The position numbers and the translations under genes are program-made. The notes beneath the pieces were generated by a model. The model was not told the origin of the DNA. It saw nothing but the letters and a program-made list of their open reading frames with translations, and ran no database searches. Of a DNA stretch of 64,000 nucleotides, positions 16,566 through 24,547 are shown one piece after another (positions within the stretch are counted from its first letter, which is position 1; each line of letters opens with the position of its first letter). Source of the stretch: Halorussus ruber (GTDB taxonomy: Archaea > Halobacteriota > Halobacteria > Halobacteriales > Haladaptataceae); the NCBI RefSeq assembly GCF_004765785.1, contig NZ_SBIT01000015.1:62001-126000 (forward strand). Reading direction: 5' to 3'.

Positions 16566-16847
16566 TTACTCTCCACTTCCGGTCCCGAACCTCGATTCTA
16601 CGGCGTCGTAGACGGATTTCGCACAACCGACCGAACCAATCAGTATTGCTATCATCCCCGCGACGAGGAAGAACGTCGTCGCACCGGCTCTCAGCGGGTC
16701 AGTTGTCATTACGAGTGGGCCGAGCGGATGAAAAGCAAAAGCCCGCACGAGGCTGTCTATCGTTTCCCATCCGACGTTTTGAACCGCTATCACTCCTAAA
16801 AGCAAAAGTACGTATGAACGCATGAAGGTTCGATAATCGTCGGCCAT
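16566..16847 (-). CDS. small membrane protein (93 aa)
   Basis: From ATG at 16847 the protein reads MADDYRTFMRSYVLLLLGVI and has two hydrophobic helices (YVLLLLGVIAVQNVGWETI; TTFFLVAGMIAILIGSVGCA) separated by a loop with FAFHPLGPLVMTTDPLR. I do not recognise a family. It is divergent from endonuclease III with about 185 bases between the starts. The same frame stays open further upstream, but the upstream part is not protein-like. Confidence 0.65.
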   Translation of the reverse strand: MADDYRTFMRSYVLLLLGVIAVQNVGWETIDSLVRAFAFHPLGPLVMTTDPLRAGATTFFLVAGMIAILIGSVGCAKSVYDAVESRFGTGSGE

Positions 16848-17031
16848 GTCCGCGTTACACCGTTTCACGTAAAATGAGTAACTACACCTGATTCGTCTGG
16901 CGGCGCAGCGTTGCGTTCGCCTCGACACGGATACGGCCGACTCATCGATACCAATGTCGAGTCCGCGCGTCGAACCACCGCGCCTATCCGGTAACGAACG
17001 ATTCAAGCCTCGTGCGCGCGACGAAATCGAC

Positions 17032-17718
17032 ATGGGAGAGCCACTCGACACCCGCGAGGAGCAAGCCGAGGAGGTCATCGACCGACTCCACGACGAGTAT
17101 CCCGACTCGACCATCTCGCTCAACTTCTCGAACCGACTCGAACTCCTCATCGCGGTCATGCTCTCGGCGCAGTGTACCGACGAGCGCGTGAACAAGGAGA
17201 CCGAACACCTCTTCGAGAAGTACGAGACCGTCGAGGACTACGCCGAGGCCGACGAGGACGAGTTGTCCGAGGACATCGGCTCGATTACCTACCACAACAG
17301 CAAGGCCGACTACATCAAGTCGTCGGCCCAGACCATGCTGGCGGAGTACGACGGCGAGGTCCCCGACACGATGGACGAGTTGACCGAACTGAAGGGCGTC
17401 GGGCGCAAGACCGCCAACGTCGTCCTCCAGCACGGTCACGACGTGGTCGAGGGCATCGTCGTGGACACTCACGTCCAGCGCATCTCGCGCCGCCTCGGCC
17501 TGACCGAGGAGAAGCGCCCGGAGGCCATCGAGGAGGACCTGATGGGCATCGTCCCCGAGGACGAGTGGCAACAGTACACCCACCTGCTCATCAGTCACGG
17601 TCGGGCCACCTGCACCGCGCGGAACCCCGACTGCTCGGACTGCGTGCTGGAAGACTTGTGTCCGTCTTCGAAACTCGACAGCGACGTGGACCTCGCCAGC
17701 GGCGAGAAGTGGGACTAG
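17032..17718 (+). CDS. nth: endonuclease III (DNA glycosylase/AP lyase)
   Basis: A 228-residue base-excision repair enzyme that removes oxidised pyrimidines and cuts the abasic site. The helix-hairpin-helix is LKGVGRKTANVVL (about 120-132) with catalytic K126; the catalytic aspartate is D145 in VVDTHVQRISRRLGL. The 4Fe-4S loop is C194-x6-C201-x2-C204-x5-C210 (CTARNPDCSDCVLEDLC). ATG 17032 was chosen over the in-frame ATG at 16954 because the extra 26 residues are absent from usual Nth starts and are basic and low in complexity. It is monocistronic. Confidence 0.93.
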   Translation: MGEPLDTREEQAEEVIDRLHDEYPDSTISLNFSNRLELLIAVMLSAQCTDERVNKETEHLFEKYETVEDYAEADEDELSEDIGSITYHNSKADYIKSSAQTMLAEYDGEVPDTMDELTELKGVGRKTANVVLQHGHDVVEGIVVDTHVQRISRRLGLTEEKRPEAIEEDLMGIVPEDEWQQYTHLLISHGRATCTARNPDCSDCVLEDLCPSSKLDSDVDLASGEKWD

Positions 17719-17745
17719 GAAGAAATCGACCGGCAGAGACGCTTC

Positions 17746-18234
17746 TCAGTACAGCACGTAGTCCATGACGAACCGGACCATCCCGACCAGCCACGCCAGC
17801 AGCCAGAACAGGACGTAGCCCGCGACCCCGATTCGGAGCCGACCGCGCCACGCGCCCATGTTCTCGTGGAGTTCGTTGATGTCCACGTCCCGGTCGGCCG
17901 CGCTCTCCTCGTAGAGGTCGTGCTGGCGCTTGACCTGAAAGATGCGGACGATGCCGGTCAGCGCGACGAGGAGCATCGCGTAGGCCTGCAATCCGAGGAA
18001 GGCGTGGAGGGCCGCGAACCCCCCGAGTTGGTCGAAAAAGCGCGGGAGCATCCAACCAAGCACCGGAACCGTCGTTAGCAGGAGGCCCACCGTGATGTAC
18101 TTGAGGTGGTGTATCAGCACGTCCCACGTCACCACCTCGTGGTCGAGGATGTACCACGCGCCGTAGAGGTAAAACGGGAAGCTGGCGGTAACGACGAGAG
18201 CCATCGCGGCGGCAACAAGCGTCTCACTCGCCAT
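17746..18234 (-). CDS. four-helix membrane protein next to the bc cluster (162 aa)
   Basis: The 162 residues hold four hydrophobic segments (VAAAMALVVTASFPFYLYGA; YITVGLLLTTVPVLGWMLPR; ALHAFLGLQAYAMLLVALTG; GVAGYVLFWLLAWLVGMVRF) and a hydrophilic loop with RQHDLYEESAADRDVDINEL. Histidines at WDVLIHHLKYI and FAALHAFLG could be haem ligands, as in cytochrome b561-like folds, but this is not proven. It is divergent from the cytochrome bc-type cluster and its family travels with that cluster in haloarchaea as far as I recall. Confidence 0.7.
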   Translation of the reverse strand: MASETLVAAAMALVVTASFPFYLYGAWYILDHEVVTWDVLIHHLKYITVGLLLTTVPVLGWMLPRFFDQLGGFAALHAFLGLQAYAMLLVALTGIVRIFQVKRQHDLYEESAADRDVDINELHENMGAWRGRLRIGVAGYVLFWLLAWLVGMVRFVMDYVLY

Positions 18235-18380
18235 GCGCGGCGGTTAGGAGCGAGGGCGGTTAAGGCGTGCGGAAACGCTCCTCGCACGCGAGCGAAGAAA
18301 ATAGACGCATAGATGCAGTCGCCGCGGACCTCGAAGCAACGTCGCGGCGCTTATACTCCTTCAGGTGTGAGGTTTCGACA

Positions 18381-19283
18381 ATGACCGACGCCTCGGACGA
18401 CCCGGCGGGCGGGACCGCCCCGGAGGACTCCACGGGCGAAGCCTCCGCGGACGCCCCGGGCGAAGCCTCTGCGGACGCCCCGGAGTCGCGGGACGGCGAA
18501 CGCACTCAGACCCCAGACGACGAGGGTCCCCGGCTCACTCCCGAGGAGATCGAAGAGAAGTACGACTTCGAGAACTTCGGCCCGCAGGACATGGCCGAGA
18601 TGAGCTACGAGGAGTGGGAGGCCGCGTTCGACCACGACTCGTGGATTACCGGCGAGGACCTGTTGGACCGCGTGGAGGCCGACCTCAAGAGTCGCGTCGC
18701 CGACCGGGACGTGTTCGCCGTGGTCGAGCGCATCGAACAGGAGAGCGAACCCCAACTGCTCGCGTACTCCGACGAGGGGTACGCCGTGGTCTATCCCGAC
18801 GGAACCGTCGAGGGGAGCGGGACCGTCCTCCGCGACGTGAAACCCTCGGTCGCGCTGGCGTCGATGGAGAGCTACGAAGTGCCGGAGCCACCGGAGGGCG
18901 ACGTGCTTCCCGACCCCGCCGAGGTCCCCGAAGGCTCGGGCCAACTCGGCAACCAACTGATGCAGATTATCGCTGCGGTCCACGTCCTCGCGGGGGTCGG
19001 CCTGTTCGTCGCGTGGATAGCCATGGGACTCCCCATCGTGGCGGCGGTGGCCTCGTTCGGCTTCTTCTTCTTCGGCGTGTTCGTCTTCCTGCTGGTGGCG
19101 AACGCTCGCCTCTCCGACCGGTTCCGGGCCGAGGAGTACCGCAACCGCCTGCGCGCGGTCGGTCTGGAAGACGACGAGCGACCGGAGTTTCTCCCCGGAG
19201 AGGGCGAGGAGACGGGCGATTCGCTCCCCGACGACGCGGCGGCCGAAACCGAGGTCTCCTCGGCCTCTGAAGGGGGCAACTAG
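18381..19283 (+). CDS. membrane-anchored acidic protein heading the bc cluster (300 aa)
   Basis: ATG 18381 gives a very acidic N-terminal domain with a short repeat (GEASADAPGEASADAPES; two 24-base copies in DNA), then ILTPEEIEEKYDFENFGPQD-like helical region and a beta-rich part (QLLAYSDEGYAVVYPDGTVE). Two adjacent transmembrane helices follow (LMQIIAAVHVLAGVGLFVAW; IVAAVASFGFFFFGVFVFLL), then a charged tail. The function is unknown. It is the first gene of the run leading into halocyanin, Rieske and cytochrome b, so it is probably an assembly factor or an extra subunit. Confidence 0.75.
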   Translation: MTDASDDPAGGTAPEDSTGEASADAPGEASADAPESRDGERTQTPDDEGPRLTPEEIEEKYDFENFGPQDMAEMSYEEWEAAFDHDSWITGEDLLDRVEADLKSRVADRDVFAVVERIEQESEPQLLAYSDEGYAVVYPDGTVEGSGTVLRDVKPSVALASMESYEVPEPPEGDVLPDPAEVPEGSGQLGNQLMQIIAAVHVLAGVGLFVAWIAMGLPIVAAVASFGFFFFGVFVFLLVANARLSDRFRAEEYRNRLRAVGLEDDERPEFLPGEGEETGDSLPDDAAAETEVSSASEGGN

Positions 19284-19367
19284 CCGGGAGTCCGGGCGTC
19301 TACGGCCGAAACCCCGATACGGTCGCATCGGTGGGTTTAAGCAAGTCGTGTCCTGAGATTCATGTGT

Positions 19368-20030
19368 ATGAAGAGGCGGGACTTTCTGATGGCAGCCAGC
19401 GGTGTTGCTGGTGGAACCGCCGCGGGGGCGACGGCCGCCGGGGCGCAGGAGACGACGACCACGTCGTCCGGCAACACCACGACTGCCTCTGGAAACGAGA
19501 CCACGACTGCCGCCAACGGAACCGCGACTGGAGGTCAGTCCGGCGGAGGCGGCGGTCCGACCAAAGAGGTAATAGTCGGTCCCGGCGGGAGCCTTGTGTT
19601 CGAGCCCGCCGAGTTGACCATCGCACCCGGGACGACGGTGAAGTTCGTCTGGGAGTCAGACAACCACAACGTCGTACCCGAGAGCCAACCCGACGGCGCG
19701 GACTGGCAGGGGACGGAGGGTGCCCCGAGCAAGACCTACAACACTGGCTACGAGTACAGCCACACGTTCGAGACGACGGGGACCTACGAGTACTTCTGCC
19801 AGCCCCACAAGACCGCCGGGATGGTCGGCACCATCACGGTCCAAGAGGGCGGTGCCTCCACTGGCGGTGGCGGCGGTGCCAAGGAAGCAGACCCGGAACA
19901 CATGGGTGTGCCCTTCCAAGCGCACTACGTCGGACTGGCGACCCTCCTGATGATCGTCGTGTCGCTCATTTACACGTTCTTCACCCTGAAGTACGGTGAA
20001 TCACCACACGCGAGCGGGAGTAACAGATAA
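19368..20030 (+). CDS. halocyanin (type I copper protein) with C-terminal membrane anchor
   Basis: MKRRDFLMAASGVAGGTAAG is a Tat signal. A T/N/G-rich linker with N-x-T/S sequons leads to a cupredoxin domain: KEVIVGPGGSLVFEPAELTI, first copper histidine in WESDNHNVVP, then YEYFCQPHKTAGMVGTI with the Cys, His and Met ligands. A Gly-rich linker and a transmembrane helix (YVGLATLLMIVVSLIYTFFT) close the protein, so the copper domain faces outside. It should carry electrons from the Rieske/b complex to the terminal oxidase. An alternative ATG lies two codons upstream (19362). A TTTAAG box is at 19336-19341. Confidence 0.92.
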   Translation: MKRRDFLMAASGVAGGTAAGATAAGAQETTTTSSGNTTTASGNETTTAANGTATGGQSGGGGGPTKEVIVGPGGSLVFEPAELTIAPGTTVKFVWESDNHNVVPESQPDGADWQGTEGAPSKTYNTGYEYSHTFETTGTYEYFCQPHKTAGMVGTITVQEGGASTGGGGGAKEADPEHMGVPFQAHYVGLATLLMIVVSLIYTFFTLKYGESPHASGSNR

Positions 20031-20032
20031 CC

Positions 20033-20419
20033 ATGTCATCCACAGGTTCAACTTACGGCGACATTCACCGCTACGAACCGGCCCGCGAGAGTACGGCCGC
20101 GGCCATCGCCATCGTCCTGTTGACGGTGGTCGAGGTCGTCTTCGTCGGCCTGTTCACCTACGGACTGATAAGCGGTTGGGGGTACAGCGCGGTCGGCAAC
20201 ATGTACCTCGGATTCATCCTTGCGATAATCTTCGTCGACCTCGCGTTCGTCCTCCTGTTGTACCGCAAGGAGTTCCTCCCCGACGTGATGATCGTCAAGA
20301 AGCGTCGTCGCAAGTGGGAGGACCTCTACATCCGCGAAGAACAGCAACACGGTACCGAGTCGCTCGGTAACGCGTGGGAGCAGTTCAAACACGCAGTCTA
20401 CCCGTACTACAAACGATAA
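20033..20419 (+). CDS. two-helix membrane protein in the bc operon (128 aa)
   Basis: Two hydrophobic helices (AIAIVLLTVVEVVFVGLFTY; YLGFILAIIFVDLAFVLLLY) are followed by a basic cytoplasmic stretch (VKKRRRKWEDLYIREEQQ) and the C-terminal EQFKHAVYPYYKR. No cofactor motif is visible. It begins two bases after the halocyanin stop and ends three bases before the Rieske gene, so it is cotranscribed and probably a structural subunit specific to the haloarchaeal complex. Confidence 0.8.
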   Translation: MSSTGSTYGDIHRYEPARESTAAAIAIVLLTVVEVVFVGLFTYGLISGWGYSAVGNMYLGFILAIIFVDLAFVLLLYRKEFLPDVMIVKKRRRKWEDLYIREEQQHGTESLGNAWEQFKHAVYPYYKR

Positions 20420-20422
20420 AAC

Positions 20423-21274
20423 ATGCCAGAAGAAGACGACAAATACCCGGAGAGTACAGGTCGCCGCCGCTTCGTAAAGGGCGTCGTCGGCAGCGCTTCG
20501 CTCGCAGGCGTCGGTACCGCCACCGCGGCAGGTATCAACTCCGCCACCGCGCCGACCGGCGCTGGCGGTGGTATCACCAAGTTCATGGCGATGGAGAACA
20601 CCGCGGGACCGGCCCCGCGGGGGATGCCCCAGGTTCCCATCGAAATCGACTCGGAGGGGTACCTCAAGGGCGTCTGGCCCGAAGTCAAGACCGAGACCCA
20701 ACAGGGCCGCGAGGTCAAGGTCGCCGAGATGCAACTCGGCGGCAAGACCTACTCCAGCGAGTGGTTCCAGTACTGCGGCGTCCAGACCAGTCCCGGTCTC
20801 AAGCCCGACGCCGACCAAGACAACTACTTCCGCTACAGCGGCAACTCGAAGTTCGAGTGGCAGAACGAGAGCGTCGAGGAGGGCCAGAAAATCCACGTCG
20901 ACGACTTCGACGACTACAAGACGTGGGGCAACGGCATCGGGAAGAGCGGCCTCGGTAAGCCCGCGCAGGGTACGTGGCGCTCCCAGGACATCCCCGCTTC
21001 GAGCACGATTCCGATTCAGGTCATCCGAAGCGAGCGCGTCGAGCAGATGGCCAAGAGCAACGAGTGGCTCGAGGCCAGCACCCAGGAAGGGTTCATTGCC
21101 AACTTGAACAAATGCACGCACTTTTGTTGCGTGCCGACGTTCAAGGGCCTGAAAGGGTCGAAGGTGGCCAGCGCACAGAACATGATCTACTGCCAGTGCC
21201 ACCAGTCGGTGTACGACCCCTTCAACATCGTCGAGAAATCGTTCGTCGCACTCCCGCGACCGGAGGACGACTAA
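20423..21274 (+). CDS. Rieske 2Fe-2S protein of cytochrome bc-type complex
   Basis: A 283-residue protein. The Tat motif GRRRFVKGVVGSASLAGVG serves as membrane anchor. The 2Fe-2S site consists of KCTHFCCVP (about 230-237) and YCQCHQSVYD (about 256-265), giving the C-x-H...C-x2-H pattern and the disulfide cysteines of the Rieske fold; the canonical CTHLGC and CPCHGS boxes are slightly altered. A large insertion (about residues 60-200) precedes the cluster domain. The protein takes electrons from quinol and passes them to the copper protein. It overlaps nothing; cytochrome b starts 2 bases later. Confidence 0.93.
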   Translation: MPEEDDKYPESTGRRRFVKGVVGSASLAGVGTATAAGINSATAPTGAGGGITKFMAMENTAGPAPRGMPQVPIEIDSEGYLKGVWPEVKTETQQGREVKVAEMQLGGKTYSSEWFQYCGVQTSPGLKPDADQDNYFRYSGNSKFEWQNESVEEGQKIHVDDFDDYKTWGNGIGKSGLGKPAQGTWRSQDIPASSTIPIQVIRSERVEQMAKSNEWLEASTQEGFIANLNKCTHFCCVPTFKGLKGSKVASAQNMIYCQCHQSVYDPFNIVEKSFVALPRPEDD

Positions 21275-21275
21275 G

Positions 21276-22070
21276 ATGAGTCTGGAACGCAAAGACGAAT
21301 ACGACCACGGCGAGTGGATGCGGGAGAAGAATCTCACGCCGGTCGAGACGACGTTCCTGACGGTCCTCATCTGGATGGACAAGCGGTTCCGCATCGTCGA
21401 CTACCTCGAAATTCTGGAGACCCTCTACTACAGGGTCAACATGCAGATGCCCAAGAGCCACACCGAGCAGTACAACTTGGACAACAAGTTCTGGTACTGG
21501 TACCCGCTGTACGCGCTCGGTAGCTTCTCGACCATCGCGTACGTCGTCGCGGCGCTGAGTGGTGCCCTACTCGGGTTCTACTACGCGCCAGCGACGACCG
21601 GTGACCCGACGACGGCGTACAACCAGTTGGCGTTCATCATGACGGAACTGAACTTCGGGTTCATGCTCCGGTCCATCCACCGATGGTCTGCGCAGGTCAT
21701 GGTGGCCGCCGTGTTCCTCCACATGCTCCGAGTGTACTTCACCGGGGCGTACAAGGAACCGCGCGAACTCAACTGGATAATCGGCATCATCCTCATCAGC
21801 CTCACGATGGTGTTCGGATACACGGGCTACCTGCTCCCGTGGGACCAGCTCGCGTTCTGGGCCGGACAGATCGGCGTCGAGATGAGCCTCTCGATTCCCC
21901 TGGCCGGTGAGTGGGTCGCACAGCTACTGTTCGGCGGATTCAGTCTGGGACAGGCGACGCTCCAGCGGATGTACATCATCCACGTGTTCCTGCTCCCGTT
22001 CGTCGTGACCACGCTCATCGCGGTCCACATCGGTATCGTGTGGATTCAGGGCATCGCGGAACCCCACTAA
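21276..22070 (+). CDS. cytochrome b, N-terminal (b6-like) subunit
   Basis: The 264 residues contain the four helices that hold two b haems. The first ligand pair is in HRWSAQVMVAAVFLHMLRVY (13 residues between the His), the second in HVFLLPFVVTTLIAVHIGIV with 14 residues between, the spacing of cytochrome b6 rather than mitochondrial b. A long N-terminal extension (LERKDEYDHGEWMREKNLTP) precedes the helices. It forms the quinol-oxidising core with the next gene and the Rieske protein. Confidence 0.93.
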   Translation: MSLERKDEYDHGEWMREKNLTPVETTFLTVLIWMDKRFRIVDYLEILETLYYRVNMQMPKSHTEQYNLDNKFWYWYPLYALGSFSTIAYVVAALSGALLGFYYAPATTGDPTTAYNQLAFIMTELNFGFMLRSIHRWSAQVMVAAVFLHMLRVYFTGAYKEPRELNWIIGIILISLTMVFGYTGYLLPWDQLAFWAGQIGVEMSLSIPLAGEWVAQLLFGGFSLGQATLQRMYIIHVFLLPFVVTTLIAVHIGIVWIQGIAEPH

Positions 22071-22073
22071 ACA

Positions 22074-22829
22074 ATGTCAGACGAAGAACCACAGACCGAC
22101 GGAAGCGGAACAGGAATCGTCCCGCCGGACGACGAGACCCCGACGTGGAGCGAGCGCAAGGAGCGCACGCAGGGTCTCTCCCGGCTGACCTACGAGTACT
22201 TCGAGCGCGCCCGGCGAGAGGACCAGGACCTCCGCCAGGAGTCCAGTTACGTCGAGCGTGACGTGCTGGCCTTCCCGGTGTGGCCCCACGAGATGATTCG
22301 AAACCTCTCGCTGACGGCCTTCTTCGTCGGGATGACCATCTTCCTGGCGGCGACGCTCCCGCCCCACCTCGGGCCGCCCGCCAATCCGAACTCGACCCCG
22401 GCGGTCATCCTGCCCGACTGGTATCTCTACTGGTCGTTCGGCCTGCTGAAGCTCGGCCCGCTCAACCCCGAGCTGGCGATTCTGGGCGGCGACACGCTGA
22501 TGGCCGACCGTACCTACGGTGTCGTCGCTAACATCGTCGTGGTCGGCATCATCGCCATCGTGCCGTTCCTGAACAAGGGGAGCGCGCGCCGTCCCGTCGA
22601 ACAGCCCTTCTGGGCCGCGGTCGGGATGGCCGGGTTCACGTTCGCGTGGACCATCAGCGCGCTGTCCATCAAGAACCTGCTGCCCATCGACCCGCACCTG
22701 CTGTTCGACTTGACGTTCCTCCTGCCCATCATCGGCGGGACGCTCACCTACGCGATTCTCAAGTCGATGCAGGAAGGGTACATGTACGACCTCAACCGGC
22801 GGTACTACCGGCTCCGACCGCCGAAGTAA
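22074..22829 (+). CDS. cytochrome b, C-terminal (subunit IV-like) subunit
   Basis: A 251-residue partner of the b6-like protein. After a hydrophilic N-terminal part of about 75 residues come WPHEMIRNLSLTAFFVGMTI and the quinol-site loop LPDWYLYWSFGLLKLGPLNP, where PDWY replaces the usual PEWY. Two or three further helices follow (GVVANIVVVGIIAIVPFLNK; VGMAGFTFAWTISALSIKNL). The gene begins 3 bases after the stop of the first half, consistent with a split cytochrome b translated together. Confidence 0.9.
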   Translation: MSDEEPQTDGSGTGIVPPDDETPTWSERKERTQGLSRLTYEYFERARREDQDLRQESSYVERDVLAFPVWPHEMIRNLSLTAFFVGMTIFLAATLPPHLGPPANPNSTPAVILPDWYLYWSFGLLKLGPLNPELAILGGDTLMADRTYGVVANIVVVGIIAIVPFLNKGSARRPVEQPFWAAVGMAGFTFAWTISALSIKNLLPIDPHLLFDLTFLLPIIGGTLTYAILKSMQEGYMYDLNRRYYRLRPPK

Positions 22830-22850
22830 CGCCGCTGCGATTTTTCTCAC

Positions 22851-23171
22851 ATGGATTCGAGTACCGACGATACCGACGCCGACGAGGAGACTCGCGCACG
22901 CGAAGTCGAGGTACCGCTGCATCTCTACAAGGTCGTGACGGTGTTCTCGACGATGTTCGCGGTCGCGTTCGTCGTCGGCGGGTTCATCGTCCTCGACACC
23001 GCGACCCAGCGGGCGCGACTCGACTTCGGGGAGATGAACCTGCCGCTGGCCATCCTCGGCGTGGCGATGATAGCCGCGGGAGCCCTGGTCTACGCCTTTG
23101 CGACCCGGTTCCGCGCCGAAGGAATGGGAAAACCTAAAGACGGCTCCGACGAACCATCAAACAATGGCTGA
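22851..23171 (+). CDS. two-helix membrane protein in the bc operon (106 aa)
   Basis: An acidic N-terminus (DSSTDDTDADEETRAREVEV) precedes two helices (VVTVFSTMFAVAFVVGGFIV; LAILGVAMIAAGALVYAFAT). The C-terminus is short and charged. There is no motif for a cofactor. It overlaps the next gene by 8 bases (ATG within its last codons), a sign of coupled translation. Confidence 0.8.
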   Translation: MDSSTDDTDADEETRAREVEVPLHLYKVVTVFSTMFAVAFVVGGFIVLDTATQRARLDFGEMNLPLAILGVAMIAAGALVYAFATRFRAEGMGKPKDGSDEPSNNG

Positions 23172-23418
23172 CGAATTCATCAAGGGACTGGCTATCGCCG
23201 CCGGCGGCGGTCTCATCTGGATGGTGCTGTCGGGCTGGTACACCACGCCCGGCTTCGAAGACGCCCAGCTCTGGGGCGCGATTCCGGAAGGGCTGGACGC
23301 CTACGGACAGGCGGCCATCATGCTCCGCGAGGTGCTGGCGTGGTTCATCATCCTCGGCGTGCTGGCCTTCTGGGTGGTCATCCCCGCGCTCGAACAGCTC
23401 CGCGAAGCGTCGTCGTAA
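23164..23418 (+). CDS. small membrane protein ending the bc operon (84 aa)
   Basis: MADEFIKGLAIAAGGGLIWM begins a protein with two hydrophobic helices (GLAIAAGGGLIWMVLSGWY; VLAWFIILGVLAFWVVIPAL) joined by a loop containing TTPGFEDAQLWGAIPEGLDA. The function is unknown. Its start lies inside the preceding gene, and it is the last gene of the forward bc operon before a gap of about 600 bases. Confidence 0.8.
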   Translation: MADEFIKGLAIAAGGGLIWMVLSGWYTTPGFEDAQLWGAIPEGLDAYGQAAIMLREVLAWFIILGVLAFWVVIPALEQLREASS

Positions 23419-24017
23419 CGCCAGCAGTCTCTCCTCTCTTTGTTTCGACCAACTGGATAGCGGTGGCTCTCTGTCCCTCCGTTCTGGCTCGTGACTCGCT
23501 CTCTTTCGTCTCGTGACTCGCCTCGACTCGCGCCTCAACTCGCGTCTCGGGGCACGCGCTAAGATGGCTCTGGGCGCTCGCCAGATGTCGGTGACAGCGC
23601 GGGCGACTGGAGTGGCACTGACAGCGCGGACGATTGTCATGGCTCAGCCCTCTCGGGGTAGTCGGACTGGCGGTCTCCGGCCTCGGCTCCGGACGATTCG
23701 GGGAGAGGAGTCTGCTCGGCTCACTTCGTTCCCTGCGCAGACGCGAGTTCGGGAATCGTCGGGTGTGACCGCGCGAAGCGTCCGAGGGGAGTTGGGCGCG
23801 TCCTCGTATTTGAACCTCCGGATGCGCGAGATGCGTGTCGAGATGGACGAGGCGACGTTCCGGGGCCTCGTCTGACGGGACAGGACCCCGGTGCGCGAAG
23901 GCCGACTTCGGTACGGAAGTCTGCTCCTCGCGCACGCGAGACTAAGAGAAGAAGGGTGGCTGCGAAAAGAAAGAGTGGCTTCGAGAGCGAAACCCGATAA
24001 AAAGAGACGGACCGCGA
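23419..24017. other. 600-base region without a convincing gene; contains a long hairpin
   Basis: The reading frames on both strands are Arg/Ser-rich and unlike the acidic proteins around them. The left half has short direct repeats (CTCGTGACTCGC twice near 23488-23523). At 23891-23937 a nested inverted repeat is visible: GTGCGCGA pairs with TCGCGCAC and, inside it, GACTTC pairs with GAAGTC. This may be a transcription terminator or a small structured RNA between two converging units. Confidence 0.4.
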
Positions 24018-24458
24018 TTAGACGATGGCGCTCCAAATCGGCTCGACGAGGAAGAACAGGCTGAGGTAACCCGCGTAGAGGAACACCACGAACGAGGCGG
24101 TCATCGCGCCCTTGGGGCTCGAAAGCTTCTCGTCCTTGCGGAGTTCGACTTCCTTGGCCTCGAACTCGAAGAAGTCCGTGAGGAACAGGCCGAGGACGAG
24201 CGTCGAGAGCACCATGCCCGCGTGGTGGTGGAGCGTCAGCAGGTAGAACGACCCCAGCACGAGGACGACGTTCGAGACCTCGTGGAGCCAGTTGCGGCTG
24301 AGTTCCTCGTCGTGGTCGTCGCTCCGGGCCTGCTTGCGGTAGTCCCGGTAGGCCCACCAGCGCGTGCCCATGTTGACCAGCACCAAGGCGAACACCACGT
24401 ACTCGATGATGCCCGCGAAAATCGCGTCAATCGGTCCGAGTAGTGACAGCGGTTCCAT
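24018..24458 (-). CDS. four-helix membrane protein flanking the bc cluster (146 aa)
   Basis: The 146 residues have four hydrophobic segments (DAIFAGIIEYVVFALVLVNM; VSNVVLVLGSFYLLTLHHHA; VLSTLVLGLFLTDFFEFEAK; AMTASFVVFLYAGYLSLFFL). A triple histidine (LLTLHHHAGMV) and His in NWLHEVSN could bind a metal or haem, but nothing in the sequence proves it. The gene converges on the bc operon. Its family is one of the uncharacterised membrane proteins that accompany haloarchaeal respiratory genes. Confidence 0.72.
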   Translation of the reverse strand: MEPLSLLGPIDAIFAGIIEYVVFALVLVNMGTRWWAYRDYRKQARSDDHDEELSRNWLHEVSNVVLVLGSFYLLTLHHHAGMVLSTLVLGLFLTDFFEFEAKEVELRKDEKLSSPKGAMTASFVVFLYAGYLSLFFLVEPIWSAIV

Positions 24459-24547
24459 ACTGGATAATCCGTAAGGCGACGTATTATATCCTTTCCATTG
24501 GGCCTCTCGTGGCGGGGGTGCAAGGCCGGTTCTCGCGGCCGAGTCGC

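Noticed and set aside
16848-17195. Upstream extension of the 93-residue membrane protein to 209 residues
   Set aside because: The extension is antisense to endonuclease III and Ser/Arg-rich; ATG 16847 starts a clean two-helix protein.
23513-23875. 120-residue plus-strand frame after the bc operon
   Set aside because: Arg/Ser/Thr-rich and basic, unlike any neighbour; no start signal. The end (SSYLNLRMREMRVEMDEATF) looks slightly protein-like but is not enough.
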